The notes: generated by a model from the sequence alone, not told the origin. Shown: positions 1 to 7,479, counted from the first letter of the stretch. The stretch is DNA of 10,088 nt from Nitrospira sp. UBA2083 (GCA_002331625.1 DCZN01000119.1:21225-31312); one strand, 5' to 3'. Program-made: numbers and translations.

Positions 1-881
1 AGTTCATAGTTCTCCGGATCGGCACTCGACAGGCCCACGAACTTGGCTTTAGGAATGGCCATCCGTTGGCTCTCAAAGGCCAGATTGATCGAGCCCTGTT
101 TGACAACGGAATAGATGTAGTACCCCCAGGGATCGTTATCGACCAGGACATAGACGGGCAGCCGGTGTTCCTCATGGAGCCGGCAGGCTAACCGCCGCAC
201 ACCCCGAGGAGGCTGACCATTCCCGGTCAGGAGAATGCAGTTATAGCGACGCCAAAACTTGTCCTCCGAGAGCCTATTCCACTGCGTGCCTTTCTCGACA
301 AGCAGGACGAAGTCCGCCGTGCAGCGCCGGATCTCCAAATACTCCGGCTCGACGATCGAGGGGACTGAGTAGCCGCCTTTGCCGAGTTTCGAGCAATCGA
401 CACGATCGCCGTCATCGCCGAAGATCACCGGCCCCACGATGCTGCCTCTGTTTTCGGCACTGACATGGAGCTCTTCTCGAAGCGCAGCGAGGGACACCTC
501 GAGATCTTCAATGACCGGATCGGATTCATCCTGCGCATCGAAGGTGTTCTCGTGAGAATCTTTGATCGTGTGTTTCGTGCGGTAATAAATTTCTCGAAGC
601 GACGTCGTGAGATCGGCACGCTGCAGTTCAGAGAGCGCATCCGCGACCAACACTGTCTGCATGAACCGCTTTGCCATGCCGACGTTGAAGAACGACCGTT
701 CCTGTTTCTTCTCCCCCATCTCGATCAGGCCCTTTCGTTCGTTGAAGGACACATTCGAGAGGGCACGAATCGGGATGTGAAGCGTTGGATCTTTCGAGCG
801 CTCGGCCGCTTGGATGACGATATCCGCCAGGCCGACCAGCTTTTTCTCGACCACGGTGGGTTTCTTTGTCTTGGTTGTCAT
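1..881 (-). CDS. top6A: DNA topoisomerase VI subunit A (Spo11-like), C-terminus cut by window edge
   Basis: This is the DNA-cleaving subunit of the type IIB topoisomerase VI, which works as an A2B2 tetramer to pass one duplex through a transient double-strand break. About 293 residues are visible; the end lies beyond the left edge. The 5Y-CAP winged-helix part carries the Spo11/Top6A signature LREIYYRTK (residues 95-103), with the active-site tyrosine in the YY pair at 99-100. It is followed by a conserved RGSIVGP stretch (145-151). The Toprim domain shows its metal-binding acidic residues: the glutamate in LLVEKGTQW (E196) and the DxD in LVDNDPWGYYIYS (D248, D250), almost the archaeal text. 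The start follows the top6B stop by 6 nt, with an AGGA Shine-Dalgarno overlapping that stop, so the subunits are probably translationally coupled. All catalytic residues expected in this part are present, so it should be active. The family call is close to certain; that the host is a bacterium is inferred. Confidence 0.95.
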   Translation of the reverse strand, partial: MTTKTKKPTVVEKKLVGLADIVIQAAERSKDPTLHIPIRALSNVSFNERKGLIEMGEKKQERSFFNVGMAKRFMQTVLVADALSELQRADLTTSLREIYYRTKHTIKDSHENTFDAQDESDPVIEDLEVSLAALREELHVSAENRGSIVGPVIFGDDGDRVDCSKLGKGGYSVPSIVEPEYLEIRRCTADFVLLVEKGTQWNRLSEDKFWRRYNCILLTGNGQPPRGVRRLACRLHEEHRLPVYVLVDNDPWGYYIYSVVKQGSINLAFESQRMAIPKAKFVGLSSADPENYE

Positions 882-887
882 GATGTC

Positions 888-2972
888 CTATTTATGTTTG
901 CGAGGAGCGGTGGACTTGCCCGGCTTGGCAGGCTTCCTGTTTGAGCCGGACTTGCCCGCAAAGAGCGTGGTCTGCTCAGATCTCACGGCTCCCTTCTTCG
1001 TCGACTTCTCAGCATGACGCGCGTTGACCGCTTGTCCTTTTGAAGCCGCCGTATCGACGGACGGTGCCTCTTTGAGCCCATCAGATGCGGGATTCGACTC
1101 TGTTCCTGCTTGATCAGCCTCGACTTGATTGGCCACTGCCGTCTCGCCTTCGATGCCTTCTTCCGTCACGATGATGGAATGCGGCAGCCCTTCGGGCCCG
1201 GTTCCAGTCTTCCCCAAGGCTTGGTCCGTTTTCTGGCCGCCGGTGCGGGCGGAAGCGATCTTCTGAAGCTGTTCCTTCAATTTCTCCTTCGGCAGCTTGC
1301 CGCCCTTGAGCCGATTGCAGGCTTCAACGACCTCTTCGATATACAGCTCAAAGATATTCCGCCGACGGAATTCACTGGCCGCTCGCTCACGGCGTCGAAC
1401 AAAGAGCCCCAGCCGTCGCCCACACTCCCGAAGCGCCAGGGTGATTTCTTTTTGAATCTCATCGTAATCAGCAATCGCTTCTTTGGACTCGCTCGTGAAC
1501 GGCACCCACACGGAGGCCATATGGACAAAGATCACCATCGGCCCACCCGGCAAGGCCCCGCGCGACTGAGTCAAGCCATAGTTTTTCCAGGTGGTGCTCA
1601 ACACGGCTTTGAAAGTCGAACAGGCTGATTGTTGGTACAACAACGGGACGCGATTCGCGTAGCGGATCACGCGCGCAAGCTCGGAGTCTTCTTCCTCATG
1701 CTCCCCTTCGGCTTTCGGCATGGCCGGTTGTTGCGGCTTATTTTGGTCCTGTGGTCGATTGCCGTACGCCAACCCGGCCTCGATGATGAAGGGATTCCCG
1801 CGATAGACAGCCGGTGGTCGGCTGACTGCCGTATAGAATTCCCCTTTGATCTGCTTATAGAGCCCCGAAAGGATCGCCTTCTCGCCGATCGGTGAGATAC
1901 AATTGGTCGGCGGCGCCATCAACTTCGTCTCTTGCAAGGTTTTGTAGAGCGTTTCCGCTACCGGCCCTTTCAGCTCGCGTGGCTTGGCGTCAGGCGACAC
2001 CTTCGCGGCCTTGCAGATCTCGCCGGCAATCTGAGCAGAGACCCGGCAAAAATCGCTCTCGAGGAACCCGGCCACCGAGTGGCTCTTTGTATCTTGCAAC
2101 ATCTTGAGCAACATGCCGAACTCGATCCCGTAGGGATGGGGCTTGATTTCACGCGGTTGCGGCGGCAGCTCGTGGTAGGTGCGCGCATACTCTTTCGTCT
2201 CGCCTTCAGGCGTGTGATAGATGAGCTTGACGTGGGGATTAGCAATCGAGGTCTGCTCCAGCCATTCATCGACCGAGGCACGGCCCTTCTGATACTTGCC
2301 TTCCACTTCCAGCGTGACTTGCGTACCGCGCGGCTGCGCCCAGTCAATCTGCTTGTTTTCGTGCACCAGCGGCTCGTTCTTCTTCGTATCGATCTGCACT
2401 TCGAAGAAATGCGCGGCGGCCTTCGGGCCAATCCTTGAAATAATCTTGACCGGCTTGCCGGTGGTAAGCTGTCCATACATTCCGGCAGCCGAGATGCCGA
2501 TGCCTTGTTGTCCACGGCTCATCCGCAAGCGATGGAATTTGGACCCGTACAGCAGCTTCGCGAAGATCCGAGGAATCTGTTGGCGAACGATGCCCGGTCC
2601 GTTGTCGGTGACCGTCACACGGAACCGATTCGCCTGGCTGGCCGCCACCGGTTGACCGTTCGACACCACCTCAAGCCTGACCGTGACGTCAGGGAGAATC
2701 CCGGCTTCCTCGCAGGCATCGAGCGCGTTATCGACCGCTTCCTTGACGCAAGTCAGCAACGCCTTGCGCGGATTGTCGAAACCGAGCAGATGCCGGTTCT
2801 TCGTAAAAAATTCCGAAACGGAGATTTCCCGCTGACGCGCACCCATCTCAACCGCAGTCACCCGTTCCGTCGGCTTCGCGGTGGCTTTCTTGTTGACGGC
2901 TGGTTCAGGGATTGCTCGAGGAGCGGAAGATTTTGATTCGGTATCTGGTGCAGACTCTTTCTTTTTGGCCAT
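888..2972 (-). CDS. top6B: DNA topoisomerase VI subunit B (GHKL ATPase)
   Basis: This is the ATPase subunit of topoisomerase VI, 694 residues. ATP binding dimerises the subunit and drives strand passage through the break made by subunit A. GHKL motifs are in order: the N-box KEAVDNALDA (E78, N82, D85), the DNGPG motif (123-127) and the ATP lid RGQQGIGIS with its glycines (153-161). An H2TH region should follow at about 235-310. The transducer domain contains RGNPFIIEAG (391-400), YANRVPLLY (438-446) and the ATP-contacting switch lysine in FTSESKEAI (K497). Compared with archaeal proteins it has about 40 extra basic N-terminal residues, a Gln/Pro/Glu-rich insert at about 405-431, and a low-complexity Lys/Ala/Gly-rich tail after about residue 575 containing QTTLF (667-671). 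The first ATG is preceded by a good GAGAGGG ribosome site; M43 is a weaker alternative start. The B-then-A order matches many archaeal operons. Confidence 0.96.
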   Translation of the reverse strand: MAKKKESAPDTESKSSAPRAIPEPAVNKKATAKPTERVTAVEMGARQREISVSEFFTKNRHLLGFDNPRKALLTCVKEAVDNALDACEEAGILPDVTVRLEVVSNGQPVAASQANRFRVTVTDNGPGIVRQQIPRIFAKLLYGSKFHRLRMSRGQQGIGISAAGMYGQLTTGKPVKIISRIGPKAAAHFFEVQIDTKKNEPLVHENKQIDWAQPRGTQVTLEVEGKYQKGRASVDEWLEQTSIANPHVKLIYHTPEGETKEYARTYHELPPQPREIKPHPYGIEFGMLLKMLQDTKSHSVAGFLESDFCRVSAQIAGEICKAAKVSPDAKPRELKGPVAETLYKTLQETKLMAPPTNCISPIGEKAILSGLYKQIKGEFYTAVSRPPAVYRGNPFIIEAGLAYGNRPQDQNKPQQPAMPKAEGEHEEEDSELARVIRYANRVPLLYQQSACSTFKAVLSTTWKNYGLTQSRGALPGGPMVIFVHMASVWVPFTSESKEAIADYDEIQKEITLALRECGRRLGLFVRRRERAASEFRRRNIFELYIEEVVEACNRLKGGKLPKEKLKEQLQKIASARTGGQKTDQALGKTGTGPEGLPHSIIVTEEGIEGETAVANQVEADQAGTESNPASDGLKEAPSVDTAASKGQAVNARHAEKSTKKGAVRSEQTTLFAGKSGSNRKPAKPGKSTAPRKHK

Positions 2973-3089
2973 TCACCCTCTCATGAAACAAACGTTGAGT
3001 GTTTGGTATCACAAAACCTTCGCGGATACAATGGGACCGGATGGTGAATGACAGGAACAAAGATAGACCTGCGTGGAAGACAAATTGCC

Positions 3090-5339
3090 CTAACGGGTAA
3101 CGGAAGGATCGCGCAGATAGTGTGCTGGTTCCATGGTCTCAGCGGACCAGACCAGAATTTTTCTGTCGAGCGTGGCGACGACCAGGTGCTTGCCGTCGCT
3201 TGTCCAGTGGAGATGAGAGGGCGTCTTGACGTGGAAGGTCTTTCGTTTCATTTGCGTCCCGAGGTCCCAGACGGAAACATGTTCTCCGACTCGAGTGGCA
3301 GCCCATCGATGAGACGGATCGACGGCCATCGATGTCCCGAGTGACACAGGCGGCCCGCGATCAATTTCTGTATCTCGTTTCGTGAAGGTATCCAAACTCG
3401 CGACGACTGCATTGCGCTTGGTATCCCACACCGCGAGGGTCAACACTTTCGGATCACTGGAACGGGTGGTCGTCCACACAAACGGCTGTTTCCATCCCAG
3501 ACCTGACCAGGCCTCTGGAAGTCCAGCCGGTTTCTCTACCACGCGCCAGGTTGTGACGTCCCAGACCACACGCCCCGTACGAGACATGGTCATTAAATAG
3601 GGGCTCCCATCCAAAAGGCTCAGCGCCTGGACCACCTCGCCCTGCGCAACCCGTGTCGTGACGCAGCCTTTCGTATCACACACCCGAGAGGAACTGGTAT
3701 GCACGAGCTCTCTGACGGCTGATTGGGTGACGAGATCGACAACGGAAACCTTTGGGAGTTCGGTCGCCACCACCAAAAATCGATTGCCAGGGAGAAATTG
3801 TAGGGCATTGATGTGGCCATGCCAACCGGCATAGGGCGGGAACTCCTGCCAAGTTTGAGTCTCCCATAGGCGGACTTCTCCCTTGTGCGTGCCGGCTGCC
3901 AAAATCATCCCATCGGCACTAAAGGCGAGCGCACTGACCGGATCGGACAGAGCAAGTTGGCGCAAGAGTTTTCCCTTCCCCGGGTCCCATATTTTCAGCA
4001 GCCCCTCGTCACCGCTGGTGACAATCAGATTTTCACTGGGAGAACTTGCCATGGCGCGCAAGGCCTGTGCATGGACGAACGCCGGCGCGACTGTTGGTGC
4101 GGAGGGTGCCGTCAACAACGGTGTCGGTGGAGTCGGTCGCTTGGCCAACACCTTGGCCTGCGGTTGGCTGGGGTCCAGCACCAACTCCGGGGCACGCGAG
4201 GCTACATCCCAGAGCGAGATCTTTCCATCCACCTCCGGGTTGAGGCCCCCTTGCATCCCCACCAAGATCTTTGAACCGGTCGGCGACCATTTCAGTAGCG
4301 ACACGCGAGGGCCCATATTTCGGCAATCCTGCCCGCATAAATCTGGCTGGATCGTTCCGGTCGACAAGTCCCAGATCTGTAACGTATAGGGCTGTTCCGG
4401 CTGCCCGACCAGATACTCGGCATCGGCAGAAATATCAACGGCGCGCAGACGCGTCGGGGATGGCATCCCACGCCCTTGTACCGTAGAGGTCAACTCGGTC
4501 AACGACACCAGTTCGCCCGTCTCGGTCTTGAACAGGGCGTAGCTCCAGTCCCCGTTGGCTGCCACCAGCCGATGGCCGTCCCGCGAGAACGCCTCGGGCG
4601 TGAGCGGGCCCTGTGCTCCTTCGGAACTCGTCACCCTGGTGCGCATGGAGATGGAGGCTTCGACCGGATCGATCAGGACAATCGTATTGCCCACACCCAC
4701 TGCCAATCGGGAACTGTCTGGTGCAAACAGCAGATCGCGCGGCTTACCCCCCTCAATCACAACATCGCGGATGGTGGCCCCCCCGAGATCGTGCAGATGA
4801 ATCGTGTGGCCTTGCGCAATCGCCAATAGCTTCGCGTCAGGCGAGGCAGCCACCGATGAAATGTCCTTCTTCTGATCCAGGGCGAGATGTTTCAGCGGGG
4901 TCAGCTTTTTTCCGACCTGCCAGACAGAGACGGCCCCATCCCCATGCCGGAGAACCATCCGATCGTTCTCATTCGAGTAGGCCAGCAATCGATAGGGCTC
5001 GCGCGACTCCGCGGGAATAGTGCCCACGGCGGCTCGGTTCTTCCAATCATAGATGGTCACGCTGTGCTCCACACACAGCACCCACCCTTCCTGCTTCAGC
5101 AATGCAATCTGGTGACAGTGGAGGCCTGGAATCTTCGCCACCAGCGCTTTCGTCTCCAGATCCCAAACCACCAACTCATCCGTCTGGATGAGGAGGATCC
5201 GCCCATCATCAGAGAATGCGGTCGGAGTTTTGGAGAGACTTGCCGCCTCAGCTTGTATCGATGACGCGACCAGAAAGGAGACGGCCACAAGTACGGCGCT
5301 TCCCCTCCCCATATATCGTGTCCAGCCATTCATGTTCAT
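3090..5339 (-). CDS. Exported WD40-repeat protein, probably two beta-propellers
   Basis: This is a predicted secreted or periplasmic WD40 protein of 749 residues. About fourteen blade-like units can be picked out by their closing strands, for example LVVWDLET, LQIWDLST, ISLWDVAS, LKIWDPGK, VRLWETQT, VSVWDLGT and ILVWSAET, each preceded by a hydrophobic strand and often by a DG or DA turn. That number would make two seven-bladed propellers; a Pro/Ala/Thr-rich linker near the middle may separate them. Such propellers act as binding scaffolds, and no catalytic site is visible. I chose the ATG at 5339 because it gives a signal peptide (hydrophobic AVLVAVSFLVASS, cleavage near QAEA). The reading frame can be extended to 5426, but that piece only re-reads the end of the upstream gene in another frame. 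The start lies 4 nt after the DUF4124 stop, so the two are probably co-transcribed. No clear Shine-Dalgarno is seen, which fits translational coupling. The binding partner is unknown. Confidence 0.85.
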   Translation of the reverse strand: MNMNGWTRYMGRGSAVLVAVSFLVASSIQAEAASLSKTPTAFSDDGRILLIQTDELVVWDLETKALVAKIPGLHCHQIALLKQEGWVLCVEHSVTIYDWKNRAAVGTIPAESREPYRLLAYSNENDRMVLRHGDGAVSVWQVGKKLTPLKHLALDQKKDISSVAASPDAKLLAIAQGHTIHLHDLGGATIRDVVIEGGKPRDLLFAPDSSRLAVGVGNTIVLIDPVEASISMRTRVTSSEGAQGPLTPEAFSRDGHRLVAANGDWSYALFKTETGELVSLTELTSTVQGRGMPSPTRLRAVDISADAEYLVGQPEQPYTLQIWDLSTGTIQPDLCGQDCRNMGPRVSLLKWSPTGSKILVGMQGGLNPEVDGKISLWDVASRAPELVLDPSQPQAKVLAKRPTPPTPLLTAPSAPTVAPAFVHAQALRAMASSPSENLIVTSGDEGLLKIWDPGKGKLLRQLALSDPVSALAFSADGMILAAGTHKGEVRLWETQTWQEFPPYAGWHGHINALQFLPGNRFLVVATELPKVSVVDLVTQSAVRELVHTSSSRVCDTKGCVTTRVAQGEVVQALSLLDGSPYLMTMSRTGRVVWDVTTWRVVEKPAGLPEAWSGLGWKQPFVWTTTRSSDPKVLTLAVWDTKRNAVVASLDTFTKRDTEIDRGPPVSLGTSMAVDPSHRWAATRVGEHVSVWDLGTQMKRKTFHVKTPSHLHWTSDGKHLVVATLDRKILVWSAETMEPAHYLRDPSVTR

Positions 5340-5343
5340 TCGT

Positions 5344-5967
5344 TCATTCAGGCGTCTGACGACGCGGGTGAGTGACACTGGTCGCTCGGTCCTTCGTCCT
5401 ACCTCTCGAGTGTGAAACGGAAACATCCTCTATCTTCCCCTGAGTCTCAACGCTATTCTTCGTAACCGGTAGGACATCGGCCAAGTGGTCGAGTCCCTGC
5501 TGATCCTTCCACCACTGCACGGGAGCCTTGGCATTCACCTGGCTGCTATCGAAAACTTGCCATGCACTGGTTAGCGTGGCCTGTCGGGGACTCAGCCCTT
5601 CCATGGTCGACTGGAGAGGGACTGGCTCGTCTACGGGAGAGGGAGATGGAGAATTGGGTATCGGATATACCTCTGCCTGGGGTCGTCCAGGCAGAGTCGG
5701 CCGAATCTTGGCCCGTTTCAGCGGAGTCGAGTGTGGAGCAGGCACCGCGGTCGTCACAGACTTCTTTTGTAAGCCAGGAGGCGGCGTATCAGTGATGTGG
5801 AAGTTCCCTTCCTCATCGGTCCATTTATAGAGTTCGGCAGACCCCTCCACCGGCCAGAGAAGGACTCCACACAGCAGGCCGAGGAGAGAGACCTGCACCC
5901 CCCCATGGTATCCAGACCGAACCCGGATGCCTCTATGACTCAGGGTATGATTAGCTAGCCACGTCAT
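5344..5967 (-). CDS. Secreted DUF4124-domain protein with a second, diverged DUF4124-like motif
   Basis: This is a 207-residue exported protein of unknown function. A hydrophobic segment (about 26-40, SLLGLLCGVLLW) ending in EGSA looks like a signal peptide with cleavage near residue 45. Directly after it comes a typical DUF4124 motif, LYKWTDEEGNFHITDTPPP (46-64), the pattern Y-W-D-G-H-DxPP. DUF4124 proteins are common envelope proteins without a known activity. A Pro/Ser/Thr-rich, probably flexible middle (about 70-125) follows. Near the C-terminus, VQWWKDQQGLDHLADVLP (150-167) repeats the W-D-G-H-D-P spacing and looks like a diverged second copy. The C-terminal tail is basic and polar. The first ATG is used because it has a CAGGA ribosome site close by; a GTG at codon 24 is possible but would leave no charged n-region before the hydrophobic core. 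It is the promoter-proximal gene of the pair with the WD40 protein. Confidence 0.82.
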   Translation of the reverse strand: MTWLANHTLSHRGIRVRSGYHGGVQVSLLGLLCGVLLWPVEGSAELYKWTDEEGNFHITDTPPPGLQKKSVTTAVPAPHSTPLKRAKIRPTLPGRPQAEVYPIPNSPSPSPVDEPVPLQSTMEGLSPRQATLTSAWQVFDSSQVNAKAPVQWWKDQQGLDHLADVLPVTKNSVETQGKIEDVSVSHSRGRTKDRATSVTHPRRQTPE

Positions 5968-6374
5968 TCATCCTGTCCCTACCGACAGCATAACGTGGCC
6001 GGGTAAATACGACGAAGCGTTTAGCGGATTTGTGCAGGGGCTGAAATGCGATCACGGTAAGGGTGGGAGGAGCACGCACCTAACCGAGGACGATTAGGTA
6101 CGGCGGAGATCTTGGGAGGAGTTTAGGCTTCCCAGTACAAGCTGGTCCTGCACACCGTCCTCACACTCGACCCCCTGATGAACCATATTCCCTCGGGGCG
6201 TTAACTCCTCCCACAAGGCTACGATAGGCTTCGCACACAAGTGAGTCAAGGGGTATACGAATTCGTTTCGGTGTGGTCGAGCTGATAGCGATTGCAGTTG
6301 ACGGATGGTATGTTGTTGTCGGCATCTTGGGGACTTATCAATCCGCTCTCTCGAATGGAGGAGAACGATCACCC
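5968..6374. other. Intergenic region between divergent genes
   Basis: This 407-nt stretch separates the minus-strand DUF4124 gene from the plus-strand HugZ-like gene and must hold promoters for both. No strong -35/-10 pair was found on either side. A poor candidate for the plus gene is TTGTTG (6313-6318), 16 nt from TTATCA (6335-6340). On the minus strand, TATGCT lies about 20-25 nt upstream of the DUF4124 start, without a good -35. The main visible structure is the interrupted inverted repeat at 6111-6217. A 106-codon open frame on the minus strand (6094-6414) crosses into the HugZ-like gene and does not look coding. Confidence 0.5.
6111..6217. repeat. Interrupted inverted repeat (11-bp arms extended by a CTTG/CAAG pair)
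   Basis: TGGGAGGAGTT at 6113-6123 is exactly the reverse complement of AACTCCTCCCA at 6203-6213. If one extra base is allowed in the right arm, CTTG at the left edge (6111-6114) pairs with CAAG (6214-6217). The arms enclose about 79 nt with a little further local pairing. This could be a structured RNA, a looped operator, or chance. There is no T-run after it, so it is not a standard terminator. Confidence 0.35.
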
Positions 6375-6893
6375 ATGGCAACCGCATTGACCAGTGAGAA
6401 CGTCCAAGACGCATGGTCGACTCTCGTAGAAAATGTGCGCACCGCCGTGCTGCTCACCATGCGAAATGGGCGGCCGTTTGGATCGCACGTCCCATACATA
6501 TTCGGATCAGACTGGTCTCGTGCCTATCTCCACCTCAGCCGCCTGGCGCTCCATACACAGCATCTATTGGCTAACCCCCATGTAGCATTGTTCATCGCCG
6601 AACCGGACGGCCCGGAGAAGAATCCTCTCGCGTTGAGGAGAATGAACCTCCAAGGCGAAGCCACCATCCTCTCGCCTGATGCGCCGATGTATGACGAGAT
6701 CAAGCAACACTATCTCGCTCGGTTTCCTCAAAGCGAAATGATGTTTGGCTTTGGTGATTTTGCGCTGTGGGAATTGCGACTTGAAGACGCCCACTTCGTG
6801 CTCGGCTTTGGCCAAGCGTTTATCTCGTCCGCGGCTTCCCCAGCTAGATGGGTACATCAAAAAGTGGAGCGGCCGTCTCCGCGGAAGGACTGA
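6375..6893 (+). CDS. HugZ-like pyridoxamine 5'-phosphate oxidase (FMN-binding split-barrel) family protein
   Basis: This is a 172-residue split-beta-barrel protein of the pyridoxamine-phosphate-oxidase superfamily, closest by eye to the HugZ/heme-utilisation branch. Visible marks are the strand-turn-strand AVLLTMRNGRPFGSHVPY (24-41), which in this family lies beside the FMN phosphate; LSRLALHTQHLLANPHVALFI (54-74), the usual helix and strand; NLQGEA (91-96); and DAHFVLGFGQAF (138-149), the GFGxA end motif of HugZ-type proteins. HugZ proteins degrade or bind heme, while other branches reduce flavin- or F420-dependent substrates, so the substrate is open. There is no C-terminal DUF2470 domain, so this is a short, single-domain form. 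The ATG at 6375 was chosen because it follows GGAGGAG (6357-6363), although the 11-nt spacing is rather long. An upstream in-frame start at 6273 would add 34 residues that match nothing in the family. It stands alone and is convergent with the nucleotidyltransferase pair downstream. Confidence 0.82.
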   Translation: MATALTSENVQDAWSTLVENVRTAVLLTMRNGRPFGSHVPYIFGSDWSRAYLHLSRLALHTQHLLANPHVALFIAEPDGPEKNPLALRRMNLQGEATILSPDAPMYDEIKQHYLARFPQSEMMFGFGDFALWELRLEDAHFVLGFGQAFISSAASPARWVHQKVERPSPRKD

Positions 6894-6960
6894 CGATTTT
6901 CTTGATCCTCAACCGAGCCTGAGATCGCTGACCGTACTTTACCTTTGTCACTCACGCCTG

Positions 6961-7479
6961 CTACTCCAACCGTTGGAGGAACAATGCGACGGCTTTGCGA
7001 AACACAAACAATGCCGTATCCTTCGGTGAAGCAGCAAGCGCGGCATCGGCAGCAGCCTGAATCTTCTGATTGGTTACGACATAGCGCCGTGCGACAAATT
7101 CCGCATCAGCAAAGTCTTGTTCCGTTCCACGGCGCAGTTTGCTGATAATAAAGTCGGCAGGCTCCAGTAGCGCAACACGAAGGTTCTCCCGCTCATGCAG
7201 GACCGTGGCACGATCCCGATAGCCGGGGGGCAATGACACAATCGACCAGCCGGAAATATTCTCGCTGAGGTTGGACGGCACGCCATGTTGCTTGAGAAAC
7301 GCACTGACTCGTTCCACATCCTGTGCAAGCTCGGCATCCACGTCGTCGGTACGAGCTTCCGACGATCCATAGGCGTACAACGCCAACCTACCGATCAACA
7401 GCACCTCTAACCGTTGCCCAGTTTGGCGGACGTACTCTTCGAACAGAGTGAGAATATGGTCAAGCGTCAGGGCTGACAA
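6961..7479 (-). CDS. Nucleotidyltransferase-fold protein (AbiEii/DUF6036-like)
   Basis: This is a protein of about 172 residues with a DNA polymerase-beta-like nucleotidyltransferase core, of the sort found in AbiEii-type toxins, DUF6036 proteins and MNT antitoxins. The N-terminal pattern LLIGRLALYAYGSSEART followed by DDVDAEL gives the family's glycine strand and DxD metal-binding pair. Further on, LLEPADFIISKLRRG and DFADAEF match the usual 'L-P-D-x3-KL ... D-x2-D' block. One key position deviates: the family normally has G-G or G-S at the start of the core, and here it is G-R, so activity is uncertain. No ATG is available. I prefer the TTG at 7479 because GAGG lies 9 nt upstream; TTG codons at 7494 and 7497 are alternatives. 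The start lies inside the last codons of the 111-residue gene, so translation is probably coupled. The target (tRNA, protein or nucleotide) cannot be read from sequence. Confidence 0.75.
   Translation of the reverse strand: MSALTLDHILTLFEEYVRQTGQRLEVLLIGRLALYAYGSSEARTDDVDAELAQDVERVSAFLKQHGVPSNLSENISGWSIVSLPPGYRDRATVLHERENLRVALLEPADFIISKLRRGTEQDFADAEFVARRYVVTNQKIQAAADAALAASPKDTALFVFRKAVALFLQRLE

Noticed and set aside
960..974. QTTLF as an archaeal PCNA-binding (PIP) box
   Set aside because: A PIP box needs QxxLxxFF-type aromatic residues at positions 7 and 8; here they are G and K. Only the bacterial clamp pattern fits.
1932..2438. 168-codon open frame on the plus strand inside top6B
   Set aside because: It lies fully antisense to well-conserved GHKL/transducer coding sequence and its translation is Arg/Leu-rich without motifs: a shadow of codon use in a GC-rich gene.
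5340..5426. 29-codon N-terminal extension of the WD40 protein
   Set aside because: It only re-reads the end of the DUF4124 gene in another frame, places GAGG directly against the start, and would bury the signal peptide.
6094..6414. 106-codon open frame on the minus strand in the intergenic region
   Set aside because: It overlaps the start of the HugZ-like gene, has no family resemblance or ribosome site, and its composition does not look like a protein.
6964..6978. CTCCAAC-C-GTTGGAG palindrome as terminator for the convergent genes
   Set aside because: It lies inside the last codons of the nucleotidyltransferase gene, is short and has no following T-run.
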